From NCBI GenBank assembly GCA_036924085.1, contig JAVGWX010000008.1, positions 56,322,814 to 56,386,813 on the forward strand: a DNA stretch of 64,000 nt, in the 5' to 3' direction. Source of the DNA: Ariolimax columbianus. Its lineage: Eukaryota; Mollusca; Gastropoda; Stylommatophora; Arionidae. Of this stretch, positions 47,345 to 58,900 are shown piece by piece. Both the position numbers and the translations under genes were made by a program. The notes below the pieces were generated by a model. It was not told the origin of the DNA, searched no databases, and saw nothing but the letters and a program-made list of their open reading frames with translations. Numbering within the stretch: the first letter of the stretch is position 1; each line of letters starts with the position of its first letter.

Positions 47345-49275
47345 AGACATGCTGGTCACTATGAAGGTGCGTGACGTGACAGATCATTATAAATTACCCT
47401 GACGGGACAAGTCACTATCAAGGGCCCTGATGGGTCAGATCACCATAAAGGGGCGTGACGGGACAGGTCACGATCAAGGGCCTTGCCGGGACAGATCACT
47501 ATCAAGGGCCCTGACGGACAGGAAAATATGAAGGGGCTGACGGACAGGAAACTATTAAGGGGCTTAACGGGACAGGTCGCTGGTAAGGAGCGTGACGGGA
47601 CAGGTGACTATCAAGAGGCCTGAATGAACAGGTCACTTTCAAGGGGCCTGACGGGACAAGTCACTATCAACGGGCCTGACGGGACATATCACTATCAAGG
47701 GCCCTGCCGGGACAGGTCGCTGGTACGGAGCCTGACGTTACAGTTCACTATCAAGGGACCTGACGGGACAGGAACATATCAAGGGGCCTAACGGGACAAG
47801 TCACTATCAAGGGACCTGACGGGACAGGTCGCTGGTAAGGAGCGTGACGGGACAGGTGACTATCAAGAGGCCTGACGGGACAAGTCACTATCAAGGGGCC
47901 TGAACGAACAGGTCACTATCAAGGGTCCTGCCAAGACAGGTCACTGGTACGGAGCCGACGTTACAGGTCACTATCAAGGGACCTGACGGGACAAGTCACT
48001 ATCAAAGGACCTGACGGGACAAGTGACTATCAAGGGGCCTGACGGGACAAGTCACTATCAAGGGACCTGACGGGACAATTCACTATCAAGGGACCTGACG
48101 GGACAGGTGACTATCAAGGGGCCTGACGGGACAAGTCACTATCAAGGGACCTGACGGGACAAGTCACTATCAAGGGACCTGACGGGACAGGTCACTATCA
48201 AGGGACCTGACGGGACAAGTCACTATCAAGGGGCCTGACGGGAAAAGTCACTATCAAGGGACCTGACGGACAGGAATCTATCAAAGGGCCTAATGGGACA
48301 GGTCGCTGGTAAGGAGCGTGACTGGACAGGTCGATGGTAAGGAGCCTGACGGGACAGGTGACTATCAAGGGGCCTGACGGGACAAGTCACTATCAAGGGA
48401 CCTGACGGGACAGGTCACTATCAAGGGGCCTGACGGGACAAGTCACTATCAAGGGGCCTGACGGGACAAGTCACTATCAAGGGACCTGACGGGACAAGTC
48501 ACTATCAAGGGACCTGACGGGACAGGTGACTATCAAGGGGCCTGACGGGACAAGTCACTATCAAGGGACCTGACGGGACAAGTCACTATCAAGGGACCTG
48601 ACGGGACAGGTCACTATCAAGGGACCTGACGGGACAAGTCACAATCAAGGGGCCTGACGGGAAAAGTCACTATCAAGGGACCTGACGGACAGGAATCTAT
48701 CAAAGGACCTAATGGGACAGGTCGCTGGTAAGGAGCGTGACTGGACAGGTCGATGGTAAGGAGCCTGACGGGACAGGTGACTATCAAGGGGCCTGACGGG
48801 ACAAGTCACTATCAAGGGACCTGACGGGACAGGTCACTATCAAGGGGCATGACGGGACAAGTCACTATCAAGGGACCTGACGGGACAGGTCACTATCAAG
48901 GGATCTGACGGGACAGGAAAATATGAAGGGGCTGACGGACAGGAAACTATCAAGGGGCCTAATGGGACAGGTCGCTGGTAAGGAGCGTGACGGGACAGGT
49001 CACTATCAAGAGTCCTGAATGAACAGGTTACTATCAAGTGGGCTGACGGGACAGGTCACTATCAAGGTGACTGACGGAACAGGTCACTATCAAGGGGACT
49101 GACGGGACAGGTCACTATCAAGAGTCCTGAATGAACAGGTTACTATCAAGTGGGCTGACGGGACAGGTCACTATCAAGGTGACTGACGGAACAGGTCACT
49201 ATCAAGGGGACTGACGGGACAGGTCACTATCAAGAGGCCTGATGAGACAGATCGCTGGTAAGAAGCCTGACTAGA
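47345..49275. repeat. 28-bp minisatellite, type B, with 419-bp higher-order period
   Basis: About 68 units of GGGACCTGACGGGACAAGTC plus ACTATCAA. Marker variants (GGAAAAGTCACTATC, then GGACAGGAATCTATC, then GGTCGATGGTAAGG) recur at 48241 and 48660, 419 bp apart, i.e. about 15 monomers, showing a block duplication. A second small block repeats at about 49000-49230. All reading frames are artefacts. Confidence 0.95.
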
Positions 49276-50490
49276 CTGATCAATAGTTTGTATAGCCAGC
49301 GAGTCACATGAACTATCAGTTTCAAATAACCCTTAACATATGCACACTGAGATTGACTCCTGCTAGGAGATTACCCGGACTGTCGTAACATCGATTGAAC
49401 TTAACAGAACATAATATTATTTAATCAATAATGTAAATCAATTATTATTACATTATCAATCAATCAATCAAAACCATTCAATTCCCTTGGGAGCACAGGT
49501 CTTCAACAACTACACGCCAAGCCCTTCCTACTTGGATCATCAATTCAAGCTCTGTAGACTCCATCCTCGTTTCCTTTATGTTTGTGTCTTTCTCTCTTCA
49601 GCAGTGTGTGTTTTGGTCTTCTCAACTTTTTTTAGTTTGGAGCTTCTAGGAAAAAAGACTGTTTTGCTGTGCTATCAACAAGTTATTTTATATCATATCC
49701 AGTACCAGCACCTTCATCTCACGTCATGCTCTATTGATATATATGTGAAGTTTTTCAATAGTTCTTCAAAGTGATCTTTCCATGTCATCCGTGGAAAAGA
49801 AAACTGGAACGGAATTTTAAGAAAATAGGGAAGTCTTTGAAAGAGCAGACACGGTTGGCTCACGACAGAACAGTTTGACTGTTGTTTATCGAAGGCGTTG
49901 GCTGCACATAGAGTTGAAAGGCTATTATTGATCGTTTTATCGATTGATTGATTGATTGATTGATTCTGCACATGTACCTAATTATGAAAACATGTACTTA
50001 TTTCCTTGCTTTTTTGTTTTGTTTGTTTTTTGTTCTTCTGGTTTCAGAGCCATGCAAATGATACGATGTTAATGTCATTAATATTAGAAAATGTGAAAGT
50101 AGATGTACAGTAAAATATGAGAGTTTTACTCCGTTATTTATCGTTAATTGAAATGAATATATTTGTTAATGTTACCTTTACTAGTAAGGTTAAGATAGTT
50201 AAGATGTTTTCAATGGAATGCCCATGGCAACCAACTTTCGGGAAAATAACTGAAGTTGCAACACCAAAAGCGTTTTAGATGTGAATCTGTTATTTTCGTT
50301 TTGGTTTTATATTGCACACACTTAATTCTAGAAAATAGACCGCTGAACCCCCCTTGCTTTTGTTGACTTCAGGGACGACTTTGATTATTTGGATAGATCT
50401 GCTCTGTGAAATATCTTGGGATGTGTATGAATCTCCGAAACATTTATGTGGCTAATAAAGGAAAAGTATCTTTGCCGCAACCAACACCAG
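49276..50490. other. No recognisable gene; short inverted ATCA/GATT runs
   Basis: (ATCA)n at about 49456-49474 and (GATT)n at about 49940-49966 are complementary and could form a foldback of about 500 bp. The minus strand between them contains MTWKDHFEELLKNF, faintly like the linker of RTE-type LINEs. Nothing firmer. Confidence 0.4.
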
Positions 50491-50499
50491 CACAACAGC

Positions 50500-51090
50500 T
50501 GACGCCAGCCAGGATCGTATTAACAAATTCACAACATCGTCTGGCGTCCGACAGAAACGTGTCCTAGCACCCTGGTTGTTCTGACATGATATAGATTGGA
50601 TCCATGCACAAATGGAATCGTGCTTCCCGTAAGTCTATGTCGGATAATTGCGGTTGACTTACCTATTGCGAAGACGACGTTTCATACCAAGTTCCAATTG
50701 TCAGACCTTGATGAACCATTGGAGCATCTAGAACAGTCAGCTTCTCACCTGAGCTGCACATTTTCTGGGCGAAGACCAAGTTTTGGCAGTTGGTCGCGCC
50801 AATCACAACAATCCTACATGTAATTCATCTCCCTGGGCATGATACTGACAGCTGATGCACACTGTAACCCAGACATCACTCGGGGGATCGGATTTCTGAC
50901 ATTATCAATGAACTATCTGCGCAGAGTCTGATCCTAGCAGAGGTTCTCCCTGAAAATGAAGATCACTTGTATAGATCCACGGCAATCCAATCCTCTTCTA
51001 CGGATCCTAAACCTGGACAGTCTGCTGCTCGAGGCCGTCCACGGGCGCAACCAAAGATGTATCCTTGGAGTCTACTGGTAATACATGATC
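50500..51090 (+). pseudogene. Degenerate RTE-like LINE fragment (RT to C-terminus)
   Basis: The plus strand reads TTSSGVRQKRVLAPWLF near 50535 (family motif GVRQGCVLAP), then a stop and HDIDWIH. Fragments resembling the post-RT region follow (SCTFSGRRPSFGS..., PDITRGIGFLTLSMNYL, and GRNQRCILGVYW near 51040). Same family as 14570-16880 by motif. Multiple stops and frameshifts; fossil. Confidence 0.6.
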
Positions 51091-51836
51091 ACTGATCTCT
51101 CCCCTCCCTATAAACACAATGTGAGAACATTTGATCAACGCTGAATCGACGCCGACTCTCTTCGACTATGTGATCTGCCTCTCTCAGGAAAGTCTCGACT
51201 GCTTCTACAACTTTACCTGGAAATACGAAGCGGGAAAAGACATCATCCTTCGTGAAATCTTTCTCGAAGCCGACCGCGCAACAACTGACTGCGACAAATC
51301 GCCTCCATCAACAATACACGCTACCTGGGGTTCTGCCATCAAGTCTGGTCATGGACGGTCAGAGGGATATGTTCTGTTTGCCTAGTCGGATTACTTGACC
51401 TTAGCATATACACAAGTCTCGAAGTTGTAAGTGCTTTCAAATAATGGTTTTCTCTTCATAGCATTAACTATGAGTTTCTTATATTCGTACTCTAGGAAAT
51501 ATTTCTTATATAATTCAGTTAGTGAAACATCCTTGATGTTTTGTCTTGAGATCTCAGTTATCATGCGGTTAAATGAATCTAATTTGCAAAGAAGGTAGAG
51601 GATGTACCACGTTATCATCAAGTGGAGAAGAGAATATTTTGCATTTGCGCCTTTTGTTATAAAATTATGGAACCTGGTGTTGAATTTGTCATCAGACTTC
51701 AACTTGTCCACAAATGAATTGCAATTAAAAAAATAATTGTTTAGATTCAAATTGTGTGTGAAAATGATAAGTGTTGACTTTCCCAGAATCGAAGTTTATT
51801 ATGAAATGACTTAATGTATTCATACAGTACAACCAT
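51091..51836. other. No recognisable feature
   Basis: Short open frames (for example 51131-51385) without recognised domains. The right end, ATACAGTACAACCAT at 51822-51836, may be the target-site duplication of LINE copy 3. Confidence 0.45.
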
Positions 51837-52471
51837 CTGGGGTAGTTGTCTCGCCGCAGCGACTCAATTTCAACCAGTGTTCGTAAAGCGATCTCAGTCC
51901 CGCCAGGCGGAGCGATAGCGCGGGCTTGTGGAAAACGCGCGCCTGCCTTTCCCCGTAGAGCGAATTGGGTGCGGTTTGTTGCAGCGGCTCCTCCACCGAG
52001 GTGCGCTGGTCTGGTCCGTATCAGGAAACGTGGTCCGTCCGTGGTGATTTATCTAAGGCTTATAGCAGAGCTCGACAGTACGTCTCGCTGGTGGTCCGAC
52101 TCTCGCAAAGAGCTTGTGACCGGCAAATGGAAAGCAGGAATCGTTGCCTCGAGGCCCTGCGTTCTCCTACGGAGAAGGGCAGGCCGGCAGGCCAAATTGT
52201 CTCTAGTCCCAGTGAAATTCATCGCCGAGGTCGTTGGGATCCGTTCTGCACAGAGCGCTGCCATCCCTCCTCGAGCGAGCCCGGTCGGTCGGTCGTCTGG
52301 TGCGTGTGGGAGGCCCCTGTCAGGCGGTCCTAGGTCGACGGAGTGAGGGACGGGTGGAACAAACCGTCCGTCCGTCCCATCAGTCGGTCCCTGCTTCCGT
52401 CGTCCCAGCGAGGCTTTTTACACACCCTTCCTCCGCAGACCGGTGTGTGCTGTACGTACGTCTCCGACAGA
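51837..52471 (+). other. 5' external transcribed spacer, copy 3
   Basis: 635 bp immediately upstream of 18S, the longest ETS of the three. It is GC-rich, with runs such as GGTCGGTCGGTCG and CGTCCGTCCGTCC. It matches copies 1 and 2 where they overlap. A pol I promoter could lie in it but none can be recognised by eye. Confidence 0.75.
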
Positions 52472-54229
52472 TATCTGGTTGATCCTGCCAGTAGTCATAT
52501 GCTTGTCTCAAAGATTAAGCCATGCATGTCTAAGTTCACACTGTCTCACGGTGAAACCGCGAATGGCTCATTAAATCAGTCGAGGTTCCTTAGATGACAC
52601 GATCCTACTTGGATAACTGTGGCAATTCTAGAGCTAATACATGCTTACCAAGCTCCGACCCTCGCGGAAAGAGCGCTTTTATTAGTTCAAAACCAATCGT
52701 CGTTTCCCCTCGCGGGGTTGCGGCGTCCCCACTGGTGACTCTGGATAACTTTGTGCTGATCGCATGGCCTCATGTGCCGGCGACGCATCTTTCAAATGTC
52801 TGCCCTATCAAATGTCGATGGTACGTGACATGCCTACCATGTTTGTAACGGGTAACGGGGAATCAGGGCTCGATTCCGGAGAGGGAGCATGAGAAACGGC
52901 TACCACATCCAAGGAAGGCAGCAGGCGCGCAACTTACCCACTCCCGGCACGGGGAGGTAGTGACGAAAAATAACAATACGGGACTCTTTCGAGGCCCCGT
53001 AATTGGAATGAGTACACTTTAAACCCTTTAACGAGGATCTATTGGAGGGCAAGTCTGGTGCCAGCAGCCGCGGTAATTCCAGCTTCAATAGCGTATATTA
53101 AAGTTGTTGCAGTTAAAAAGCTCGAAGTTGGATCTCAGGCGCAGGCGGGCGGTCGGCTCGCGCCGGTTCACTGCCCGTTGTCTCCTGCCCTACCGTCTGC
53201 CGGCTCTCTCCCACGGGTGCTCTTCGCTGAGCGTCCTGGGTGGCCGGCGCGTTTACTTTGAAAAAATTAGAGTGTTCAAAGCAGGCCTCGGCTGCCTGAA
53301 TAATGGTGCATGGAATAATGGAATAGGACCTCGGTTCTATTTTGTTGGTTTTCGGAACTGGGGGTAATGATTAACAGGGACAAACGGGGGCATTCGTATT
53401 GCGGCGTTAGAGGTGAAATTCTTGGATCGCCGCAAGACGAGCTACTGCGAAAGCATTTGTCAAGAATGTTTTCATTAATCAAGAACGAAAGTCAGAGGCG
53501 CGAAGACGATCAGATACCGTCGTAGTTCTGACCATAAACGACGCCGACTAGCGATCCGCAGGAGTTGCTTCGATGACTCTGCGGGCAGCTTCCGGGAAAC
53601 CAAAGTGTTTGGGTTCCGGGGCAAGTATGGTTGCAAAGCTGAAACTTAATTTGACTCAACACGGGAAAACTCACCCGGTCCGGACACTGTAAGGATTGAC
53701 AGATTGATAGCTCTTTCTTGATTCGGTGGGTAGTGGTGCATGGCCGTTCTTAGTTGGTGGAGCGATTTGTCTGGTTAATTCCGATAACGAACGAGACTCT
53801 AGCCTATTAAATAGTTCGCCGGTCCCTCGATGCGCCGGCGCAACTTCTTAGAGGGACGAGTGGCGTTTAGCCACACGAGATTGAGCAATAACAGGTCTGT
53901 GATGCCCTTAGATGTCCGTGGCCGCACGCGCGCTACACTGAAGGAATCAGCGTGGATTCCTCCCTGGCCCGAAAGGGTTGGGAAACCCGTTGAATCTCCT
54001 TCGGGCTAGGGATTGGGGCTTGTAGTTCTTCCCCATGAACGAGGAATTCCCAGTAAGCGCGAGTCATAAGCTCGCGTTGATTACGTCCCTGCCCTTTGTA
54101 CACACACACACACCGCCCGTCGCTACTATCGATTCAGCGGTTCAGTGAGGGCCTCGGATTGGTCTCGGTCTGGTGCGCAAGTGCCGGCACCGTTGGCCGA
54201 GAAGAAGCTCGAACTCGATCGCTTGGAGA

Positions 54230-54281
<52 letters not shown>
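52472..54281 (+). rRNA. 18S rRNA pseudogene, nearly full length
   Basis: Begins TATCTGGTTGATCCTGCCAG and ends with CCTGCGGAAGGATCATTA, the standard 3' end. Two changes strike invariant positions. First, 46 nt are missing at 53648/53649 between two CTTA repeats, removing AAGGAATTGACGG through GCGGCTTA. Second, the universal GTACACACCGCCCGTC near 54098 reads GTACACACACACACACCGCC, eight extra bases. A C-to-T change in CCAGCTCCAATAGCG is also present. Such an rRNA should not function. The missing 46 nt are the core of the segment repeated in the LINE leader. No 5.8S or 28S follows. Confidence 0.95.
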
Positions 54282-54408
54282 TCGGTCTCTCTTTTTTTCG
54301 CCTAGCCTTTTTCCCAACTCTGCAAGGAGGACGGATTTAGACGGGGAGGATAAAAAAGCTGATTGATTATTATTGTACGCAAACGAGAAGCCTATGTCGG
54401 GCTCGGGG
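54282..54408 (+). other. ITS1-like spacer between 18S and LINE leader
   Basis: 127 bp after the 18S 3' end, starting TCGGTCTCTCTTTTTTTCGC and ending at GGGCTCGGGG, before the leader start GAGACCACTCTTC. Its position suggests truncated ITS1; copies 1 and 2 lack it. Confidence 0.5.
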
Positions 54409-55020
54409 GAGACCACTCTTCTGGGGTCTAATATGGAACTGGTGCTGGATTTAGACCCTCAGAAATCTTGAGCTATGCCTCCTGTGGCCCGGTTTGGTCT
54501 GCATCCAGTGTCCTGAAAAAGGAATTGACGGAAGAGCACTATCAGGAGTGGAGCCTGAGGCTCAAATTAACTTAACACGCCAATACTGCAGAATGACTAT
54601 CAAAAACTACACCTTCGTGGGGTCTAATAGAGAACATGTGCTGGAATTAGACCCTCGAAAATCTGGGGCTACCCCCTAAGAAACTTGATTGTCTCGCTAA
54701 GGGAATTGACGGAAGGGCACCACAAGGTGTGGAACCTGCGGCTTAATTTGACTGAACACGCCAATACTGTAGAACAACTGACAAATCGAGAGCACTGCCG
54801 TTTGGGTCTAATAATGAACGTACGCTGGTATTAGACTCACGAATGACAAGTCAGCTCTCAAACACTCAAATGAAAGAACGCTACGGAAATCGTGTTTAAC
54901 TCCGCAGAAACCGCAGATTTCAAATACCTGGTCATTGACAAACAAAAGCCCTCAATAAATTCGTCTGACCAAATAGTGAACGGGTGCTGGAAATAGATCA
55001 TCTGAAGACAGGTCAGTTTT
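54409..55020 (+). repeat. Tandem LINE leader: hairpins and 18S-like segments, copy 3
   Basis: Hairpins at about 54425-54457, 54620-54654, 54803-54838 and (degenerate) 54963-55015. Stems are GGGTCTAA/TTAGACCC, GGGTCTAAT/ATTAGACCC, GTCTAATA/TATTAGAC and CTGACC/GGTCAG. Loops share GAAC and GCTGG. 18S-like segments lie at 54519-54581 and 54699-54761, each ending AACACGCCAATACTG. Stem bases change while pairing is kept in the third hairpin, which suggests selection on structure. Confidence 0.85.
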
Positions 55021-55250
55021 ACCCTACAAATGACAGGGCGTTGCTACGGAAAACCAGCTCAAATCGAGAGGAGCCGCAGACACTTTGGTTCACGTACCAG
55101 GCTGATAAGCCAAGGGCGCGAGGCTACCATGTGGGGGATTACGGCCGAACCCTTGTAAGCCGCAATCCCGCCCAAAATCTCAGCACCACTGCAATGGGAG
55201 GCTCCTACATGCTCGGGACCTGGGGCTTGCGCCCCAGCCCTATCAGGTAG
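54984..55250 (+). CDS. Conserved leader reading frame, 88 codons, copy 3
   Basis: Counterpart of 6124-6390 and 32137-32400; starts in the fourth hairpin. Unknown function and uncertain coding status. Confidence 0.3.
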   Translation: MLEIDHLKTGQFYPTNDRALLRKTSSNREEPQTLWFTYQADKPRARGYHVGDYGRTLVSRNPAQNLSTTAMGGSYMLGTWGLRPSPIR

Positions 55251-55428
55251 AGCCACAGTAAGAGGTCCTTGCCGTCCGCCAATCAAAGCGGGCGGACAAC
55301 TGCTTGATACTCACCTTATACGGCGATTGGGTCCGAAACCACCAACCAAAGACCTAGTACCTGGTCGGGGTGTCGAAAACAGTAGAGCAGCCACCTCACT
55401 GTGAACTGTCAAGACTCAACCACTGACC

Positions 55429-55827
55429 ATGAGAGTTGTCCGCACACCAGGCGAACAACATCTCTGTGACATTACCAGGCTTGTCCTCTGGCTAAATGCA
55501 CTCCGGCTACGATATCTACCTCTGTACGTTATCAGCCATATAACTATCATGCTGGACGCAGAAGAGATGCAGACCAGCGGACATTGCACACCTGCCCCAC
55601 TGTGTCAACACCCCAGGTGGCGGGGAATGCTAGGCGTACCATCCCTGCATAGAAGCCAAGAAAATAAAAGGAAAAAGAGATACCCCACTCACATGCAAAT
55701 GCTACGTTTCTGGCAGGACGTGACGATCCTGGGATACAGACACACTGGACTGCCTCTCTTCCGGGTAAACCGGTCCATCTCATATATCATCTCATATATC
55801 ATCATTGCACCCTATAGACACGAGTAG
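55429..55827 (+). CDS. Conserved leader reading frame, 132 codons, copy 3
   Basis: Counterpart of 5547-5945, same length and nearly identical. It lies 136 bp upstream of the ORF2 start. No recognised domain. Confidence 0.35.
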   Translation: MRVVRTPGEQHLCDITRLVLWLNALRLRYLPLYVISHITIMLDAEEMQTSGHCTPAPLCQHPRWRGMLGVPSLHRSQENKRKKRYPTHMQMLRFWQDVTILGYRHTGLPLFRVNRSISYIISYIIIAPYRHE

Positions 55828-55963
55828 TGAAGACTCGATAGTCTAGTAAGACAACTTCCATAAGAGAGACAACTCTGATCATAAACAACTGCTGCCTTGC
55901 AGATAGACTGGGGACAGCCAAAGGCTAAGGAGGCATCCCTACAGAAACGCCTGTTGAAATCGG

Positions 55964-58900
55964 ATGCACGGGGCCGCAAGCCTAACAAAACAGTGCAACG
56001 TAAATCGCAGTATGATGGCAGTACAACCTATCAGAAAAACGCATGGCGCTCATCCTGCGGAGTCCCGCCAGGCAGCGATAGTGCCGGGCCTCACGCCTCG
56101 AAGGGGCCCACCCTTGACTACTGGTGGTCACCCACCCATGTGTCGTGGAGTCAAGGCACATGGCTATGGGGCAACTTCTATTGGCCAAAACCTCAAGACC
56201 CTCAATATACTACGGTGGAATGCGGAGGGAGTCATTAACAAAAAAACTTTCCCTAACACACCACCTGCATGAAGGTAAGATTGACGTGGCATGTATCCAG
56301 GAAACGCACCTCAACAATAACCATAAATTCTCAATCAGAGGATACCAGACCTTCCGTCTAGATAGAGAAGGCCCCAAAGGAGGGGTCCTGATACTGACCA
56401 GAAACTGCATACCGAGTAGCGCGGTATCTGTCAATCACACCGGACAAGCAGAAATTGTAGGAGTTGACATAATGGCCCAAGAGACGAAGCTCCGCATTTT
56501 CAATCTGTACGGACCACCCAATAGAGACCTATCGCTCTCGAATATGGAGGTCAGAGACTCCAACTGCATAGTAGTTGGAGATTTCAACAGCCACTCGGAG
56601 AGATGGGGATACTCTGACACAGACAGCAGAGGTGACGAAGTGGAAGATTGGGAGATAGATGCAAATCTCTCCCTAATCAATAGGCCGGAGGATAGCCCTA
56701 GCTTCTATTCAAGAACATGGCATACCACCTCGACTCCAGATTTGGCCTTCTCCACACAGGACATACACCATAAAATAGACCGCCAGGTGCTAAACCAACT
56801 GGCAGGTAGCGACCACAGGCCGATCAGACTAACCATTGACATGGAAGTAGGCCCACAGGAAACAAAACCGCTCCCACGTTGGAATTACTAACGAGCCGAC
56901 TGGGACAGATTTGCAATCCTGACAGATGGGCTGTGTGAAACCATCAACACACGACACTCAAAAATGAAGCCCATGGTAGAGAGCCTAAGCAAGGCAATAA
57001 TGCAAGCCGCCACTGAAACCATCCCAAGAGGAGCTAGGAAAAACTATAAGCCCTACTGGAATGATGAGTTGCAGAAAGTGGAAGATGCAGTAACAAATGC
57101 TAGGAACATGGCAGAGCGAGAAAAATCCATGGAGGCAAACATCGCCCTCAAAGCCGCCGCGGCGAAGTACAAACACACTCTCAGGCAAACAGCAAGAGAA
57201 AGCTGGAAAAATAAAACGGAAAGTCTAAACCTGGACAAAGACGGGAACAAGCTATGGAAGCTAGTCAGAGCCATGAACGACGAAACCCCGTCAAATAAAC
57301 AAATTACTATCAAGCAGGGCGAGAACTTGATCACAGGTAAGAAAGCCGCTAACGCCTTTGTCGATCACTATGCCAGAGCAAACCACATCGAGGTCCCTGC
57401 AGATAAGCATACAGACATTAGCGAAGAGCTAAAGGGACACGAAAACATAAATACGGCTCCTGAAGAGCACATGATGGCCAAACTAACAATGCGCGAAATG
57501 GAAGAGGCTAGGAGAACACTAAAGAAAAGGAAATCTCCCGGAAAAGACGGGATAACAAACGAAATGCTGATGGGGCTGGGCCAAACAGCGAAGAGGAAAT
57601 TACTATCAGTCCTTAACCAAAGCTGGAAAAGGGGTATTGTACCCCAGGCATGGAAAGACGCAATACTGGTACCAGTACCAAAAACAGGAAAGGATAAAAC
57701 AGATCCAAATGGATACAGGCCCATCAGCCTACTGAGCTGTGTCGGCAAGCTGATGGAACGGATGATAAACACCAGACTGATGTGGCATCTGGAAGAAAAA
57801 CGAATACTAATTCCACAGCAAGCCGGCTTCAAACAGCACAGATCCACTGAGAACCAGGTCATCCTCATAGCCCAGGAGATAGAAGATGCCTATCAGGCAC
57901 AGAAACACAAAGTAGCTGTTTGGGTGGATCTGGAAAAGGCATTTGACAAAGTCTGGAAGGATGGACTTAGAGTCAAGCTAAGAAGAAGTGATGTCGGTGG
58001 GAAGATGTACAAGTGGATCAACCACTACCTCAAACAAAGAACGGCCAGAGTCCAAGTACAAGGGCAGATGAGCAAAAAGGTGACACTCGAGCAGGGAGTA
58101 CCCCAAGGGGGAGTATTGTCACCCACACTCTTCCTGGTATATATTAACGATATTACAGAGAATATACCAAGAAGAGTCCATAGCTCAATGTTTGCAGACG
58201 ATCTGGCTATGTGGACCTCTGAAAAGAATCTCACCATAGCAAGAAATCGGATGCAGACGGCCCTAACATCGCTGGAAGAGTGGGTGAACTCATGGCTGGT
58301 CAAAATAAACGAGGAGAAAACCGGATGCACAATATTCTCGCTTTCATTAAAACCCCAAAGTACCAAATTAAGTCTAAATGGCAAATTCCTGCAGCCAAAC
58401 GACAACCCAACCTATCTGGGAGTCACATTTGATCGGCGCATGACATGGAAAAGTCAGATTGACAGAAACCGAATGAAAGCCAGAGAAAGAATGGCAATCA
58501 TGAGGAAACTTGCTGGCACAAGCTGGGGAGCAGACGAAGGCATACTAAAGAAACTGTATACTGGAAGAGTGAGACCAGTTCTCGAGTATGGCATTGCGGC
58601 ATGGACAACAACAGCGAAGGCGAACTTCGATAAAGTTAACAAACTTCAAAACCAAGCCATGAGAATTATAACAGGTGGCATGAAGTCAACGCCAATTGTA
58701 GAACTTGAAAAGATTACAAAACTGCAATCCATGACCGATAGAAGAGACTGCAGAGCCCAGCTGCAGTGAGAGAAACTTCGAAGACTGACTGACCATCCAA
58801 TGCACCGGAGACTAAACAATTTGGGAAATGGGAAACTAAAGCGGAGAAACTTTGCAGAAATAGCCAAAGCAAAGATGCACGAAGATCCCATAAACGCACT

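Noticed and set aside
46210..49275. 28-bp repeats as a CRISPR array
   Set aside because: Monomers are directly adjacent with no unique spacers, no cas genes occur, and the DNA is eukaryotic.
52049..53482. Small frames in 18S and ETS on both strands (for example 84-codon frames)
   Set aside because: They lie on conserved rRNA sequence and recur only because the rRNA is conserved.
52472..54281. Functional rDNA unit
   Set aside because: An invariant 46-nt segment is missing, a universal site carries an insertion, and no 5.8S or 28S follows.
54409..55020. Leader hairpins as hammerhead or HDV-like ribozymes
   Set aside because: I could not find the hammerhead core (CTGATGA with GAAA) or an HDV-like pseudoknot pattern; a structure search would be needed to reopen this.
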